A stretch of DNA of 64,000 bases from Sandaracinobacter neustonicus (lineage in GTDB: Bacteria > Pseudomonadota > Alphaproteobacteria > Sphingomonadales > Sphingomonadaceae), in assembly GCF_006385875.1 (NCBI RefSeq), contig NZ_VFSU01000010.1, positions 23,533 to 87,532 on the forward strand, written 5' to 3'. Every line of letters starts with the position of its first letter. The first letter of the stretch is position 1. Under the pieces are notes generated by a model that saw only the letters and a list, made by a program, of their open reading frames with translations, was not told the origin of the DNA and did not search any database. This document shows positions 25,024 through 34,366 of the stretch, in pieces. The position numbers were made by a program, and so were the translations under genes.

Positions 25024-25671
25024 ATGGCAGGCCGGATACAGATCGACATCATCTCGGACGTGGTCTGCCCATGGTGTTTCATCGGCTATCGCCAGCTGGA
25101 ACGCGCGCTGGAGATCGCCGGGCTGGAGGGCGATATCCGCTGGCACCCGTTCGAGCTGAACCCGCAGATGCCGCCCGAGGGCGAGGATGTGGCCGAGCAT
25201 ATCGCCCGCAAATATGGCGCGACGCCGGACCAATCCGCGGCCACCCGGCACAGCATGAAGGCCATCGCCGAACCGCTGGGCATCGATTTCTCCGCCCGAT
25301 CCACCCGCATCTGGAACACGCTGGATGCGCACCGGCTGCTGCACTGGGCCAAGGATTCGGGGAAACAGACCGATCTGAAACTGGCGCTGTTCAACGCCTA
25401 TTTCTCGCGAGGGGAGAATGTGAGCGACCGGCAACTGCTGCTGAATGCCGTGGAGGCCGCCGGGCTGGATCGCGAAGGGGCGGCCGCCGTGCTGAACAGC
25501 GACCTGTTCGCCAACGAGGTGCGGGCGCTGGAGGCGCATTGGCAGGAAATGGGCATCAGCGGCGTGCCGGCGATGATCCTGGCGGAAAAGGGGCTGGTGA
25601 TGGGCGCGCAGGAACCGGAACGGCTGGCCATCGCTTTGAAGAAGATGGCGGCGCTGACGGAGCCATCCTAG
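25024..25671 (+). CDS. DsbA-family (FrnE-like) oxidoreductase
   Basis: A 215-residue thioredoxin-fold protein without a signal peptide. The active site is CPWC in DVVCPWCFIGYRQLERAL, the helical insertion includes NTLDAHRLLHWAK, and the cis-proline motif is SGVPAMIL. This is the cytoplasmic FrnE type, which acts as a thiol oxidoreductase or isomerase, rather than a periplasmic DsbA. The ATG at 25024 is chosen; a GTG at 24983 would add a 14-residue repeat-derived tail. Confidence 0.88.
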   Translation: MAGRIQIDIISDVVCPWCFIGYRQLERALEIAGLEGDIRWHPFELNPQMPPEGEDVAEHIARKYGATPDQSAATRHSMKAIAEPLGIDFSARSTRIWNTLDAHRLLHWAKDSGKQTDLKLALFNAYFSRGENVSDRQLLLNAVEAAGLDREGAAAVLNSDLFANEVRALEAHWQEMGISGVPAMILAEKGLVMGAQEPERLAIALKKMAALTEPS

Positions 25672-25705
25672 GATAGCGCTAACAATGCTGATTCGGGGGG
25701 ATTTC

Positions 25706-26986
25706 ATGAAGCTTGCCATCGCCTCGGCCATCGCGGCCGCGCTGCTGTTTTCCGCGCCCGCCGTGCAGGCCCGCGCGCCTGCTGCCGCTGCCACCGAACA
25801 GGTCCACCTCGACAAGCGCCGGATCGATGCGGCGCTGGCGCAGATGCTCTCCAGCGGCCGCGCGGTCGGCGTGTCCGCGCTGGTCTGGCAGGATGGCCGC
25901 GAAGCCTATTACGGTCAGCAGGGCCTCGCAGACCGCGAGGCGAAGCGCCCGTGGAGCCGCGACACGCTGGCGCAAATCTTCTCCATGACGAAGCCCGTCA
26001 CCGGGGTGGCGCTGATGCAGCTGTGGGAACAGGGCAAGTTCCGGCTGGACGATCCGCTGGCGCAATATCTGCCCGAATTCGCGAACATGCGCGTGCAGGA
26101 TGGCGTGGATGCTGAAGGCAAGCCGAAGTGGCGTGCGGCAACCCGCCCCATCACCATCCGCGACGTGATGCGCCACACGGCGGGCTTCTCCTACGGCTTC
26201 GGCCAGACCGCCGCAGACGAGGAATTCCGCAAGATCAATCCGCTGGCGCTCACCAACAACCTCACGGAGTTCGGCCAGAAACTCGCCACGGTGCCGCTCC
26301 TCGCCGAGCCGGGCACCCAGTGGCACTACAGCTCTGCTGTGGATGTGCAGGGGCTGCTGGTGGAAAAACTCTCCGGCCAAGCTCTCACCGATTATGTCGC
26401 GCAGCACATCTTCACCCCGCTGAAGATGCGCGAAAGCGGCTGGCATCAGCCGATGGAGCGGCTCCCCCGCCTCGCCATCGCCTACCAGAAAGGCGCGGAC
26501 GGCCAGCTGACCCGCGTGCCGGATGCGCAACTCCACGCCATGAATTTCCCCGGCTCCCGCATGACGATGGGCGGCGCTGGCATCGTCGCCCCGATAGACG
26601 ATTATATGCGCTTCGCCCGCATGCTGCTGAACGGCGGCGAACTGGACGGCGCGCGAATCCTGAAACCCGCCACCGTGCGGCTGATGGCCACCGACCATCT
26701 GGACCCCGCCATCACCGAACGCGACTGGCTGCCCGGCAAGGTGGATGGCGGCTTCGGCTTCGATTTCGCCGTCCGCACCCGCCAACCCTCCTCGCCGAAC
26801 ATGAACCGGGGGGCCGTCGGCGAATTCTTCTGGGACGGCATGGCCTCCACCCTGTTCTGGATCGACCCGGCCAACAAGCTCGCCGTGGTGTTTTTCGTGC
26901 AGGCCCTGCCGTTCGACGGAACCCTGCACACCGATATCCGCAAGGCGGTGTATGGGGCGGCGTATCTGGGGCCGCCGGGGGACTGA
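25706..26986 (+). CDS. Exported serine hydrolase (class C beta-lactamase fold)
   Basis: A 426-residue hydrolase with a signal peptide ending near AVQARA (about residue 23). The catalytic SxxK is SMTK (S93, K96), in IFSMTKPVTGVALMQLWEQGKF. The YxN equivalent is YSS in WHYSSAVDVQ, and the C-terminal third motif lies near FFWDGMASTLFWIDP. The start at 25706 follows a G-rich site; one 21 bp upstream lacks any. It belongs to the same superfamily as the gene at 19217 but is only distantly similar. Substrate unknown. Confidence 0.88.
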   Translation: MKLAIASAIAAALLFSAPAVQARAPAAAATEQVHLDKRRIDAALAQMLSSGRAVGVSALVWQDGREAYYGQQGLADREAKRPWSRDTLAQIFSMTKPVTGVALMQLWEQGKFRLDDPLAQYLPEFANMRVQDGVDAEGKPKWRAATRPITIRDVMRHTAGFSYGFGQTAADEEFRKINPLALTNNLTEFGQKLATVPLLAEPGTQWHYSSAVDVQGLLVEKLSGQALTDYVAQHIFTPLKMRESGWHQPMERLPRLAIAYQKGADGQLTRVPDAQLHAMNFPGSRMTMGGAGIVAPIDDYMRFARMLLNGGELDGARILKPATVRLMATDHLDPAITERDWLPGKVDGGFGFDFAVRTRQPSSPNMNRGAVGEFFWDGMASTLFWIDPANKLAVVFFVQALPFDGTLHTDIRKAVYGAAYLGPPGD

Positions 26987-26998
26987 TAACTTCAAATA

Positions 26999-27039
26999 AT
27001 AGCCTTTAGGCTATAGACAATATATAGCTTTCAGGATAT
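26999..27039 (+). promoter_or_regulatory. Paired operator repeats before the toxin-antitoxin genes
   Basis: ATAGCC-TTTA-GGCTAT (26999-27014) is a perfect inverted repeat. A second 16-mer, ATAGCTTTCAGGATAT (27024-27039), matches it at 13 of 16 positions. They are 25 bp apart, centre to centre, and end 9 bp before the toxin ATG. This is the expected layout of an autoregulated toxin-antitoxin promoter. Confidence 0.65.
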
Positions 27040-27047
27040 GTGCGTCC

Positions 27048-27401
27048 ATGGTCTGGACTGTTCTCTACCACGACGCCTTCCTCCCCGAGATGGAGGCGCT
27101 GGCGGAAGATGTGCAGGACGAATTGCTGGCACGGGCGGAGCTGTTGGCCATCAATGGCCCATCGCTGGGTCGGCCACATGCCGATACATTGGTGGGGTCG
27201 AAACACGCCAATATGAAGGAATTGCGGTTCGCCGCAGATGGCGGGGTATGGCGGGTGGCGTTTGCGTTCGATCCCGCGCGCCGCGCCATCATATTGGTGG
27301 CAGGGGACAAGGGCGGGGTGGCGCAAAAGCGCTTCTACAAGGGCCTGATCGCCAAGGCCGATGCCCGGTTCGCCGCGCATCTCGAAACATTGAAAGGATA
27401 G
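27048..27401 (+). CDS. RelE/HigB-type toxin
   Basis: A 117-residue member of the phage-derived Gp49-like/HigB branch of the RelE superfamily. KELRFAADGGVWRVAFAFDPARRAIILVAGDKGG is the beta-sheet core with the conserved Arg, and FYKGLIAKAD is the C-terminal helix. It precedes its antitoxin by 4 bp, the reversed order typical of HigBA. Such toxins cleave mRNA on the ribosome. No Shine-Dalgarno is visible, which would keep synthesis low. Confidence 0.85.
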   Translation: MVWTVLYHDAFLPEMEALAEDVQDELLARAELLAINGPSLGRPHADTLVGSKHANMKELRFAADGGVWRVAFAFDPARRAIILVAGDKGGVAQKRFYKGLIAKADARFAAHLETLKG

Positions 27402-27405
27402 CGAT

Positions 27406-27741
27406 ATGCCGCTCACCCAGGAACAGATGCTGGCGCGCCTTCCCACCGAGCGCCGGGACCGCATCAAGGCTCGCGCCGCCGAGCTCCAGCGCGAAGTCGA
27501 AGGTCTGAAGGCGTTGCGCAAGCTGGCCGAACGCAGCCAGGAACAGATGGCCCAAAGCCTTGGCATCAAGCAACCCTCGGTTGTGAAGATCGAGCGCCAG
27601 ACCGATCTTTACCTCTCCACCCTGCGTCGCTTCGTTGAGGCCGCCGGAGGCAAGCTGGAACTGCGGGTCGAACTCCCCGGCACCGGCCCGTTCACGCTTA
27701 CCGGGATCGGCGAACTCGATGATGGCAAGCGCGCCGCCTGA
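27406..27741 (+). CDS. HigA-type helix-turn-helix antitoxin
   Basis: A 111-residue antitoxin. An N-terminal helical part (RRDRIKARAAELQREVEGLKALRKLAERSQEQMA) leads into a XRE-type DNA-binding domain, SLGIKQPSVVKIERQTDLYLSTLRRFVEAAGGKLELRVEL. The C-terminal strand is typical of HigA partners of Gp49-like toxins. It should neutralise the toxin upstream and bind the paired repeats at 26999-27039. Confidence 0.88.
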   Translation: MPLTQEQMLARLPTERRDRIKARAAELQREVEGLKALRKLAERSQEQMAQSLGIKQPSVVKIERQTDLYLSTLRRFVEAAGGKLELRVELPGTGPFTLTGIGELDDGKRAA

Positions 27742-27807
27742 TCGCTTTCCGCGCGGTTCGCAGCAGACCAATTGCCCTCCAGCGCCCCCGCTGCTAGGCG
27801 CTCGGCC

Positions 27808-28095
27808 ATGGCTGTAGACGACAAGATGGTTGCGCGCGTGGCGGGGCTTGCCCGGCTGACGCTGAGTGCTCAGGAGGTGCCGCACCTCACGGCTGAGCTG
27901 AACAATATCCTCGGCTGGATCGATCAGCTGCAGGCGGTGGAAACCGGCGATGTGCAGCCGATGGCGACGGTGATGCCGATCACGCGCGACTGGCGCGCGG
28001 ATGTGGTGACGGATGGTGCCATCCAGTCCGACGTGCTGGCCAATGCGCCGGAAGCCCGCCACGGCTTCTTCGCGGTGCCGAAGGTGATCGAATAA
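27808..28095 (+). CDS. gatC: Glutamyl-tRNA(Gln)/Asp-tRNA(Asn) amidotransferase subunit C
   Basis: A 95-residue subunit that stabilises GatA-Gat[40 protein letters not shown] is the diagnostic N-terminal half, with [20 protein letters not shown] at the end. The start at 27808 gives the normal length; an in-frame start 36 bp earlier is less likely. The stop overlaps the gatA start (TAATG), so the two are coupled. Confidence 0.95.
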   Translation: MAVDDKMVARVAGLARLTLSAQEVPHLTAELNNILGWIDQLQAVETGDVQPMATVMPITRDWRADVVTDGAIQSDVLANAPEARHGFFAVPKVIE

Positions 28096-29573
28096 TGACG
28101 GCGCTGACCGATCTCTCGCTCGCCGCGATGAAGGCTGGGCTTGCTGCCAAGGATTTCACCGCGCGCGAACTGGTTGCGGCGCATGTGGCGGCGGTGGAGG
28201 CCGCCCGGCCGCTGAACGCCTTCCTCGTGGAAACGCCCGATCATGCGCTGGCGGCGGCCGATGCCGCCGATGCGGCGCTGGCGGCTGGCAACGCGGGCCT
28301 GCTGGCGGGCATTCCGCTGGGCATCAAGGATCTGTTCTGCACCAAGGGGGTGGAAACCACTGCCTCCTCGAAGATTTTGCAGGGCTTCAAGCCCACCTAC
28401 GAAAGCACCGTCACTTCGAAGCTGTTCGAAGCGGGCGCGGCGATGCTGGGCAAGCTGAACCTCGACGAGTTCGCGATGGGCTCGTCCAACGAAACCTCGG
28501 CTTATGGCCCGGTGGTGTCGCCGTGGCGGGCCGAAGGCTCGACGGCGAAGCTGGTGCCCGGCGGTTCGTCCGGTGGTTCGTCCGCGGCGGTCGCGGCGCG
28601 GCTGTGCGCGGCGGCGACCGGCACCGATACCGGCGGTTCGATCCGTCAGCCGGCGGCCTTCACCGGCATTGCGGGCATCAAGCCCACCTATGGCCGCTGC
28701 TCGCGCTGGGGCGTGATCGCCTTCGCCTCCTCGCTGGATCAGCCGGGCGTGCTCGCGCGGGACGTGACCGACAATGCGCTGGTGCTGGAAGCAATGGCGG
28801 GCTTCGATCCGAAGGATTCCACCTCTCTGAACGTGCCCGTGCCGCATTATGCAGGCGCGCTGTCGGCCGATCTCCGTGGCAAGCGCGTGGGTATCCCGAA
28901 GGAATATCGGGTGGAGGGCATGGACCCGCAGCTGGTGAAGCTGTGGGAGGATGGCGTCGCATGGGCGAAGGATGCCGGCGCGGAGATCGTCGAAGTCTCG
29001 CTGCCGCACACGCAAGAGGCGCTGCCCACCTACTATATCGTCGCCCCGGCAGAGGCGTCGTCCAACCTCGCCCGCTATGATGGCGTGCGCTATGGTATCC
29101 GCGTTGCGCCGGAAGGCGGCAGCCTCGCCGACATGTATGGGGCGACCCGCGCGGCGGGCTTCGGCGCGGAAGTGAAGCGCCGGATCATGATCGGCACCTA
29201 TGTGCTCTCGGCGGGCTACTATGATGCCTATTATCTGAAGGCGCAGAAGGTCCGCGCCCTCATCGCGCAGGATTTTGAACGCGCTTTCCAGTCGTGCGAC
29301 GTGCTGCTGACGCCCACCGCCCCCACCGCCGCGTTCGAGCTTGGCTCGAAAACGGCCGATCCCATCGCCATGTATCTGAACGACGTGTTCACGGTGCCCG
29401 CCTCGCTTGCGGGGCTTCCGGCGATGTCGATTCCGGCGGGCCTTGATGCGCAGGGGCTGCCGCTGGGCCTGCAACTGATCGGCCGTCCGCTGGATGAACA
29501 GGGCGTACTGAACGCGGCCTATGCGCTGGAGCAGCGGGCTGCGTTTACGGCTGCGCTTGCGCGCTGGTGGTAA
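28095..29573 (+). CDS. gatA: Glutamyl-tRNA(Gln)/Asp-tRNA(Asn) amidotransferase subunit A
   Basis: A 492-residue amidase-signature enzyme that releases ammonia from glutamine for transamidation of misacylated tRNA. The Lys-cisSer-Ser triad is visible as [10 protein letters not shown] and [37 protein letters not shown]. The remainder is full-length and undamaged. It follows gatC directly; gatB is 134 bp further on, the same strand. Confidence 0.97.
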   Translation: MTALTDLSLAAMKAGLAAKDFTARELVAAHVAAVEAARPLNAFLVETPDHALAAADAADAALAAGNAGLLAGIPLGIKDLFCTKGVETTASSKILQGFKPTYESTVTSKLFEAGAAMLGKLNLDEFAMGSSNETSAYGPVVSPWRAEGSTAKLVPGGSSGGSSAAVAARLCAAATGTDTGGSIRQPAAFTGIAGIKPTYGRCSRWGVIAFASSLDQPGVLARDVTDNALVLEAMAGFDPKDSTSLNVPVPHYAGALSADLRGKRVGIPKEYRVEGMDPQLVKLWEDGVAWAKDAGAEIVEVSLPHTQEALPTYYIVAPAEASSNLARYDGVRYGIRVAPEGGSLADMYGATRAAGFGAEVKRRIMIGTYVLSAGYYDAYYLKAQKVRALIAQDFERAFQSCDVLLTPTAPTAAFELGSKTADPIAMYLNDVFTVPASLAGLPAMSIPAGLDAQGLPLGLQLIGRPLDEQGVLNAAYALEQRAAFTAALARWW

Positions 29574-29707
29574 CGGCGGCGGGCGGTTTCGCCCGGTAGA
29601 TCGCCCACAACGGCCCCGTCGCCACGCTGTCGAAGCGGAATGACAGCATCTGCGCGCACTATCGCCCCTCTTGTGCCACCCCATGAGGGCAGCCTACAGG
29701 GCAGGGC

Positions 29708-31222
29708 ATGGCAACTGCTTATCATGACGACGGCCGCACCGGCTCTTATCTTGTCGAAGGCCGTACCGGCCCGTGGGAGCTCGTTATCGGGCTGGAAGTC
29801 CACGCGCAGGTCGTTTCGAACTCCAAGCTGTTTTCGGGCGCGGCGACGGAATTCGGCGGGGAGCCGAACAGCCAGGTCAGCCTTGTCGATGCGGCGATGC
29901 CCGGCATGCTGCCGGTGCTGAACGGCGAATGCGTGCGGCAGGCGGTTCGCACCGGCCTTGCGCTGGGCGCGACGATCAACCGCTGGAGCCGGTTCGACCG
30001 CAAGAATTATTTCTACGCCGATCTGCCGCAGGGCTACCAGATCTCGCAATTCCAGCACCCCGTGGTTGGCGAGGGCGCGATCGAGATCGAAACCGATGAG
30101 GGCGAAAAAGTCACCGTGGGGATCGAGCGCATCCACCTTGAGCAAGATGCGGGCAAATCCATCCACGATCTCTCGCCGGATCGCTCCTATGTCGATCTGA
30201 ACCGTTCCGGCGTGGCGCTGATGGAAATCGTCTCCAAGCCGGATATGCGCTCGCCGGCGCAGGCCGGGGCCTATGTGTCCACGTTGCGCGCCATCCTCCG
30301 GGCGGTCGGCAGTTGCGACGGTAATATGCAGGAAGGCTCGATGCGGGCCGATGTGAACGTCTCTGTCCGCAAGGCCGGGGAGCCATTCGGCACGCGCTGC
30401 GAGATCAAGAACGTCAACTCCATTCGCTTCATCCAGCAAGCCATTGTTTATGAAGCGAAGCGGCAGGTGGAAATTCTGGAGGATGGCGGCAGCATCCAAC
30501 AGGAAACCCGGCTGTTCGATCCGGACAAAGGCGAAACCCGCTCGCTGCGCTCCAAGGAGGACGCGCATGATTACCGCTATTTCCCTGAGCCGGATCTGCT
30601 GCCGCTGGAGCTGACGGAGGAATTCATCGCGGACTGCGCCGCCAGCCTGCCTGAGCTGCCCGCTAGCAAGCGTGCGCGCTATGAATCCGAACTGGGCCTC
30701 AGCCCCTATCTGGCGGGCGTGTTGACGGCGGATGCGGATGGCTCGGCATGGTTCGAAGCGCTGCTGGCGAACAGCGCGGCGCGGCAGGCGAAAACCCCGG
30801 CGCAGGTGGCGGAAAAGGCCGCCAATTGGATGACGGGCGACCTGTTCGGCGCGCTGAACAAGCTGGGCGTGGAGATCGCCGCCAGCCCCGTCACCCCGGC
30901 ACAGGGCGGCGAGCTGCTTGCGCTGATGGCGGACGGCACGCTGTCTGGCCCGCTGGCGAAGCAGGTGTTCGAAATCATGCTGGAAACCCGCGAAGATCCC
31001 GGCGCCATCGCCGAAGCGCGTGGGCTGAAGCAGGTGAGCGACACCGGCGCGCTGGAAACCGCGATTGCCGAGGTGATGGCCGCCAATGCCGACAAGGTGG
31101 CGGATTACCGGGGCGGCAAAGACAAGCTGTTCGGCTTCTTCGTGGGGCAGGTGATGAAGGCCAGCGGCGGCAAGGCCAATCCGGCCGTGGTGAACGAACT
31201 GCTGAAAAAGGCGCTGGGATAA
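29708..31222 (+). CDS. gatB: Glutamyl-tRNA(Gln)/Asp-tRNA(Asn) amidotransferase subunit B
   Basis: A 504-residue subunit that binds the misacylated tRNA and activates it with [42 protein letters not shown] and [21 protein letters not shown] are GatB signatures, and the C-terminal helical tail ([24 protein letters not shown]) is the YqeY-like domain. It carries a 20-residue N-terminal extension before the first core strand. Separation from gatA by 134 bp allows a promoter of its own. Confidence 0.97.
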   Translation: MATAYHDDGRTGSYLVEGRTGPWELVIGLEVHAQVVSNSKLFSGAATEFGGEPNSQVSLVDAAMPGMLPVLNGECVRQAVRTGLALGATINRWSRFDRKNYFYADLPQGYQISQFQHPVVGEGAIEIETDEGEKVTVGIERIHLEQDAGKSIHDLSPDRSYVDLNRSGVALMEIVSKPDMRSPAQAGAYVSTLRAILRAVGSCDGNMQEGSMRADVNVSVRKAGEPFGTRCEIKNVNSIRFIQQAIVYEAKRQVEILEDGGSIQQETRLFDPDKGETRSLRSKEDAHDYRYFPEPDLLPLELTEEFIADCAASLPELPASKRARYESELGLSPYLAGVLTADADGSAWFEALLANSAARQAKTPAQVAEKAANWMTGDLFGALNKLGVEIAASPVTPAQGGELLALMADGTLSGPLAKQVFEIMLETREDPGAIAEARGLKQVSDTGALETAIAEVMAANADKVADYRGGKDKLFGFFVGQVMKASGGKANPAVVNELLKKALG

Positions 31223-31765
31223 AGCCATTGGATTGGCAGAGCCTATTCTCTGCAAACCCGTCGCCTTTCCCACTGCTCCCCTCACCCCGCTCAGGCTGAG
31301 CTTGTCGAAGCCCATGGGGCATGCCTCCCGGCTCAGCCATTGTGCGTTTGCGTCCGGGGCTTCGACAAGCTCGGCCTGAGCGCAGGGAGAGTTGAGCGGG
31401 ACGGAGGGCAGACAAGCAATGCCTGTTCGCGAGGGTGCAATCGCCGCCGGATCGAGGGCGGGGCTATTCGCTCATTTTGCTGCATTGCGACATGACTCAT
31501 GATATTCCATTTTCGAAATATCATGAACTGTTCCCGTTTTTCCCACTCTGTCGTCCGTGAATAGATCCATTTCGGCTCAGTTATAGACAGAGTCGTCAAA
31601 TTGTCTGTTGTGCACCGCAATAGGAACGGTAAGCTCCGAATCGCAGGTTGGGGTTGCCTGCGCGTTGTGATGTGGTGGGTTCCGGGCGTTGTCTGCCGGT
31701 GCCGCTGTTCCGTCACCGGGGCCGTCCGCGATTGGGCTGCCCTCCGCTAACAGAGGGGTAATTTC
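31223..31765. other. 543-bp intergenic region with a palindromic repeat
   Basis: No gene is recognised. A ~94-bp composite palindrome lies at 31289-31382. The part from 31460 to 31600 is AT-richer and includes two inverted copies of ATATCATGA/ATGATAT-like sequence near 31498-31527 (CATGATATTCC and GAAATATCATGA), a possible promoter or operator for the exported protein at 31766. Confidence 0.5.
31289..31382. repeat. Composite palindromic repeat, copy 1
   Basis: The arm GCTCAGGCTGAGCTTGTCGA (31289-31308, continuing AGCCC) is mirrored by GGGGCTTCGACAAGCTCGGC (31356-31375, continuing CTGAGCG). The arms enclose about 42 bp of conserved sequence. Further copies are at 44626-44723 and, inverted, at 52086-52183. 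It behaves like a REPIN-type element. Confidence 0.85.
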
Positions 31766-32344
31766 ATGAAGCAGCTTTTGCCTGCCCTGGCCCTTGCGGC
31801 CTTCGCGGCGACATCCGCCAACGCGGCCACGCTTGTGGTCGATTTGAAGGATGTGCCCAGCTACACCTATCTCGGCAGCGCCGAGAATGTGTCGATGTCG
31901 TTCGATCTCGGCGCGGGGGCGTATGTCACCGGCTTCGCTTTCTCCTTCACAGTCACCGCCTTCGATCCGTCCTGGCTGTCTGAAATCTCGATGATGGCGT
32001 CCAACACGAGCGGAACCGGCGGCTTCTTCTTCACGCCAGCTCCCGGCCTCGACGGTCCCGGCACCCATAGCGCTGATGGTTTTGCCGATCTGGTGTGGTA
32101 CGGGCTCGATTTCACCACCGATGCCGACGGTCTGCTGTGGTTGGATTTCTTCGAGACCTATTCTGATGAGGCTAATCCGGACGGCCTGTGGAACGGCACG
32201 CTCACCTTCACCTACACGCCGGGCACGCCCACCGGCCCGGTGGTGCCGGAACCGGCGACCTGGGCGATGATGATCGCAGGCTTCGGGCTGGTGGGGGCCA
32301 GCATGCGTCGCCGCCGCGTTTCACTGCCGGTTACGGCCGCCTGA
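31766..32344 (+). CDS. PEPxxWA-CTERM sorting-domain protein
   Basis: A 192-residue exported protein. The N-terminal signal peptide ends near SANAATL (about residue 19). The C-terminal tail has VPEPATWAMM, a hydrophobic segment and RRRR, the PEPxxWA-CTERM signal recognised by an exosortase. The mature body is rich in Ser, Gly, Asp and aromatic residues and lacks cysteine, consistent with an extracellular beta-rich protein. No exosortase gene is in the window, so the sorting enzyme must be elsewhere. Confidence 0.9.
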   Translation: MKQLLPALALAAFAATSANAATLVVDLKDVPSYTYLGSAENVSMSFDLGAGAYVTGFAFSFTVTAFDPSWLSEISMMASNTSGTGGFFFTPAPGLDGPGTHSADGFADLVWYGLDFTTDADGLLWLDFFETYSDEANPDGLWNGTLTFTYTPGTPTGPVVPEPATWAMMIAGFGLVGASMRRRRVSLPVTAA

Positions 32345-32351
32345 AGCCGGA

Positions 32352-32888
32352 TCAGCCGGCGAAGCCGCCGGTCTGAAGGAACGCAATCTCCTCGGGCGTG
32401 GAAACCCGCCCGAGGACGGTGTTGCGATGCGGAAAGCGCCCGAAGCGGGCGATGATGTCGCGATGCAGTTCGGCAAAGCGCAGCCATTCGCCGCCCAGCG
32501 GCCGGTTCAATTCCACGCAACGCTGCTGCAACGCCGGATCCTCGGCATGTTCATAGGGCAAATAGACAAACGCCCGCAGCGTTTCGGGAATCGCCAGATC
32601 ATCCCCCCGCGCCACCGCCCTGTCGGCAGCCGCCACCGCCAGCATGTCAGACGCGAACATCCGCGCGCTGCCCCGGAAACAATTGCGCGGAAACTGGTCC
32701 AGCAACAGGATCAGCGCGAGCGCCCCTTCGGGCGTTTCCTCCCAATCCGCCAGTTCGCCGCGCACGGCGGCTTCATGCGCTTGCATAAAGGCCGCGCGAA
32801 AGCGGTCGTCGAACGCATCATCCTTGGCGAACCACGCTTGCGGCCCGGCCTCGCGCCAGAAGGCCACCACATCGGCCGCGTCTGTCAT
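32352..32888 (-). CDS. DUF924 family protein
   Basis: A 178-residue, all-helical DUF924 protein. DVVAFWREAGPQAWFAKDDAFD opens the family pattern, LILLLDQFPRNCFRGSARMFASD is the most conserved part, and FVYLPYEHAED and FGRFPHRNTVLGR follow. Its TPR-like fold is of unknown function. The ATG at 32888 overlaps the queE stop by 4 bp, so it is read with queC-queE. Confidence 0.9.
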   Translation of the reverse strand: MTDAADVVAFWREAGPQAWFAKDDAFDDRFRAAFMQAHEAAVRGELADWEETPEGALALILLLDQFPRNCFRGSARMFASDMLAVAAADRAVARGDDLAIPETLRAFVYLPYEHAEDPALQQRCVELNRPLGGEWLRFAELHRDIIARFGRFPHRNTVLGRVSTPEEIAFLQTGGFAG

Positions 32889-33517
32889 GGAATCCCCGTC
32901 AGCTTGTGCGTCTGCAAACTCAGCCGCCATTTCGGATTGGCAAGGCACCAGCCGATCGCCGCGTCGATATTCGCCTTCTGCTCCGGCCCGTCCATCGGCT
33001 GCACGAAGAAATGCGCGAACGCCCAATCCGCCACCTGATCGGGCAGCAGATCGGGCTGCGGATACACCAGCTTCAGCTCATCACCCCGCCGCTGCACTGT
33101 TTCCGCCCCCGCCTTGGGGCTGATGCACAGCCAGTCGATCCCGTCCGGCGCCTCTACCGTCCCGTTCGATTCCACCGCGATGCGGAACCCCCGCGCGTGC
33201 AAGGCCCCGATCAGCGCCGCGTCCAGCTGCAACAGCGGCTCACCGCCGGTGCACACCACCAGCCGGTGCACGGCACCCGGCCCCCACATGGCCGCCACCG
33301 CATCGGCCAGCGCCTCTGCCTCGGCGAACTTGCCGCCGCCCTCGCCATCGGTGCCCACGAAATCGGTGTCGCAGAACTTGCAGATCGCCTTGTCGCGATC
33401 CTGCTCGCGCCCCGTCCACAAATTGCACCCGGCAAAGCGCAGGAACACGGCCCGCATCCCCGTCTGCGCGCCCTCGCCCTGAAGCGTCAGGAACAATTCC
33501 TTGACTGCGTAACTCAT
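32885..33517 (-). CDS. queE: 7-carboxy-7-deazaguanine synthase
   Basis: A 210-residue radical-SAM enzyme converting 6-carboxytetrahydropterin to 7-carboxy-7-deazaguanine in queuosine synthesis. The cluster ligands are C31, C46 and C49 (AGC, then ICKFCDTDF), the expanded CX14CX2C spacing seen in one QueE subgroup rather than CX3CX2[12 protein letters not shown] is the GGE SAM motif. It overlaps queC by 4 bp (ATGA) and DUF924 by 4 bp, forming a tight three-gene operon. Confidence 0.93.
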   Translation of the reverse strand: MSYAVKELFLTLQGEGAQTGMRAVFLRFAGCNLWTGREQDRDKAICKFCDTDFVGTDGEGGGKFAEAEALADAVAAMWGPGAVHRLVVCTGGEPLLQLDAALIGALHARGFRIAVESNGTVEAPDGIDWLCISPKAGAETVQRRGDELKLVYPQPDLLPDQVADWAFAHFFVQPMDGPEQKANIDAAIGWCLANPKWRLSLQTHKLTGIP

Positions 33518-34248
33518 GCGCCGCCGCCGGATGGCGGCTTTTCAGCGTAGAGCGTCGGGTCGGGCACGCCGGCCTCCTGAAACCCCTTCTGCCGCAGGCG
33601 GCACGAATCGCACTGCCCGCAATGCTTGCCGTCCACCGTCGGGTCATAGCAGGACCATGTCATCCCCATGTCCAGCCCGGCCTCCACGGCGGCCTGCACG
33701 ATCCCGGCCTTGGTCAGCGCCTGCAACGGCGTGTGCACCTTGTAGCGCGCCGTGCCCTCCACCCCGGCCTTGGTCGCCAGATTGGCCATGTCCTCGAACG
33801 CCGCCACAAACTCCGGGCGGCAATCCGGATAGCCGGAATAGTCCAGCGCATTCACCCCGATCAACAGGTCCGAACCACCGGAAGCCTCCGCCCAGCCCAG
33901 CGCGACGGACAGGAAAATCGTATTGCGTGCGGGCACATAAGTAACCGGAATGCCCGGCAAAACCCCCTCCTTAGGCACCTCGATATCATCCGTCAGCGCC
34001 GATCCGCCAAAGCCGCGCAGGTCCAGCGGCAGGCGGATATGCCGCGCCACCTTATACCGCGCCGCCAGCGCGTCGGCCGCTTCCAGCTCGCGCCGGTGCC
34101 GCTGGTTGTAATCGATAGTCAGTGCCAGCACCTTCGCTCCCGCATTGCTCGCCATCGCAAGACAAGTCGCGCTGTCCAGCCCGCCAGACAGCAGCAGCAC
34201 AACGGGTTTCCCCGCCAGTTCAGAGAGTGGAATCTGTTTGATCGTCAT
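33514..34248 (-). CDS. queC: 7-cyano-7-deazaguanine synthase
   Basis: A 244-residue PP-loop ATPase converting 7-carboxy-7-deazaguanine to preQ0. The PP-loop is [14 protein letters not shown] and the zinc site is CYDP with [26 protein letters not shown] and [18 protein letters not shown] are QueC signatures. The start at 34248 gives the family N-terminus [19 protein letters not shown]. It is the first gene of the queC-queE-DUF924 operon. No preQ1 riboswitch was recognised upstream. Confidence 0.95.
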   Translation of the reverse strand: MTIKQIPLSELAGKPVVLLLSGGLDSATCLAMASNAGAKVLALTIDYNQRHRRELEAADALAARYKVARHIRLPLDLRGFGGSALTDDIEVPKEGVLPGIPVTYVPARNTIFLSVALGWAEASGGSDLLIGVNALDYSGYPDCRPEFVAAFEDMANLATKAGVEGTARYKVHTPLQALTKAGIVQAAVEAGLDMGMTWSCYDPTVDGKHCGQCDSCRLRQKGFQEAGVPDPTLYAEKPPSGGGA

Positions 34249-34366
34249 CAATATACCTCGACGGTGCGCTTTGTAGACGCGAGAGGGCGGCATTGCTACG
34301 CTTGCCGGAAAGCGCGTCGGCGTTTAACGGCGCAAGGGAATTTGGGTGGAAAGGCGCGGAGCCGAA

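Noticed and set aside
25706..26986. True beta-lactamase assignment for the two serine hydrolases
   Set aside because: They share the SxxK fold motifs, but the superfamily is dominated by esterases and peptidases and no AmpC-specific features or ampR neighbour are present.
34249..34366. preQ1 riboswitch upstream of queC
   Set aside because: No pseudoknot-capable loop with the A-rich tail of preQ1-I or the conserved elements of preQ1-II could be identified.
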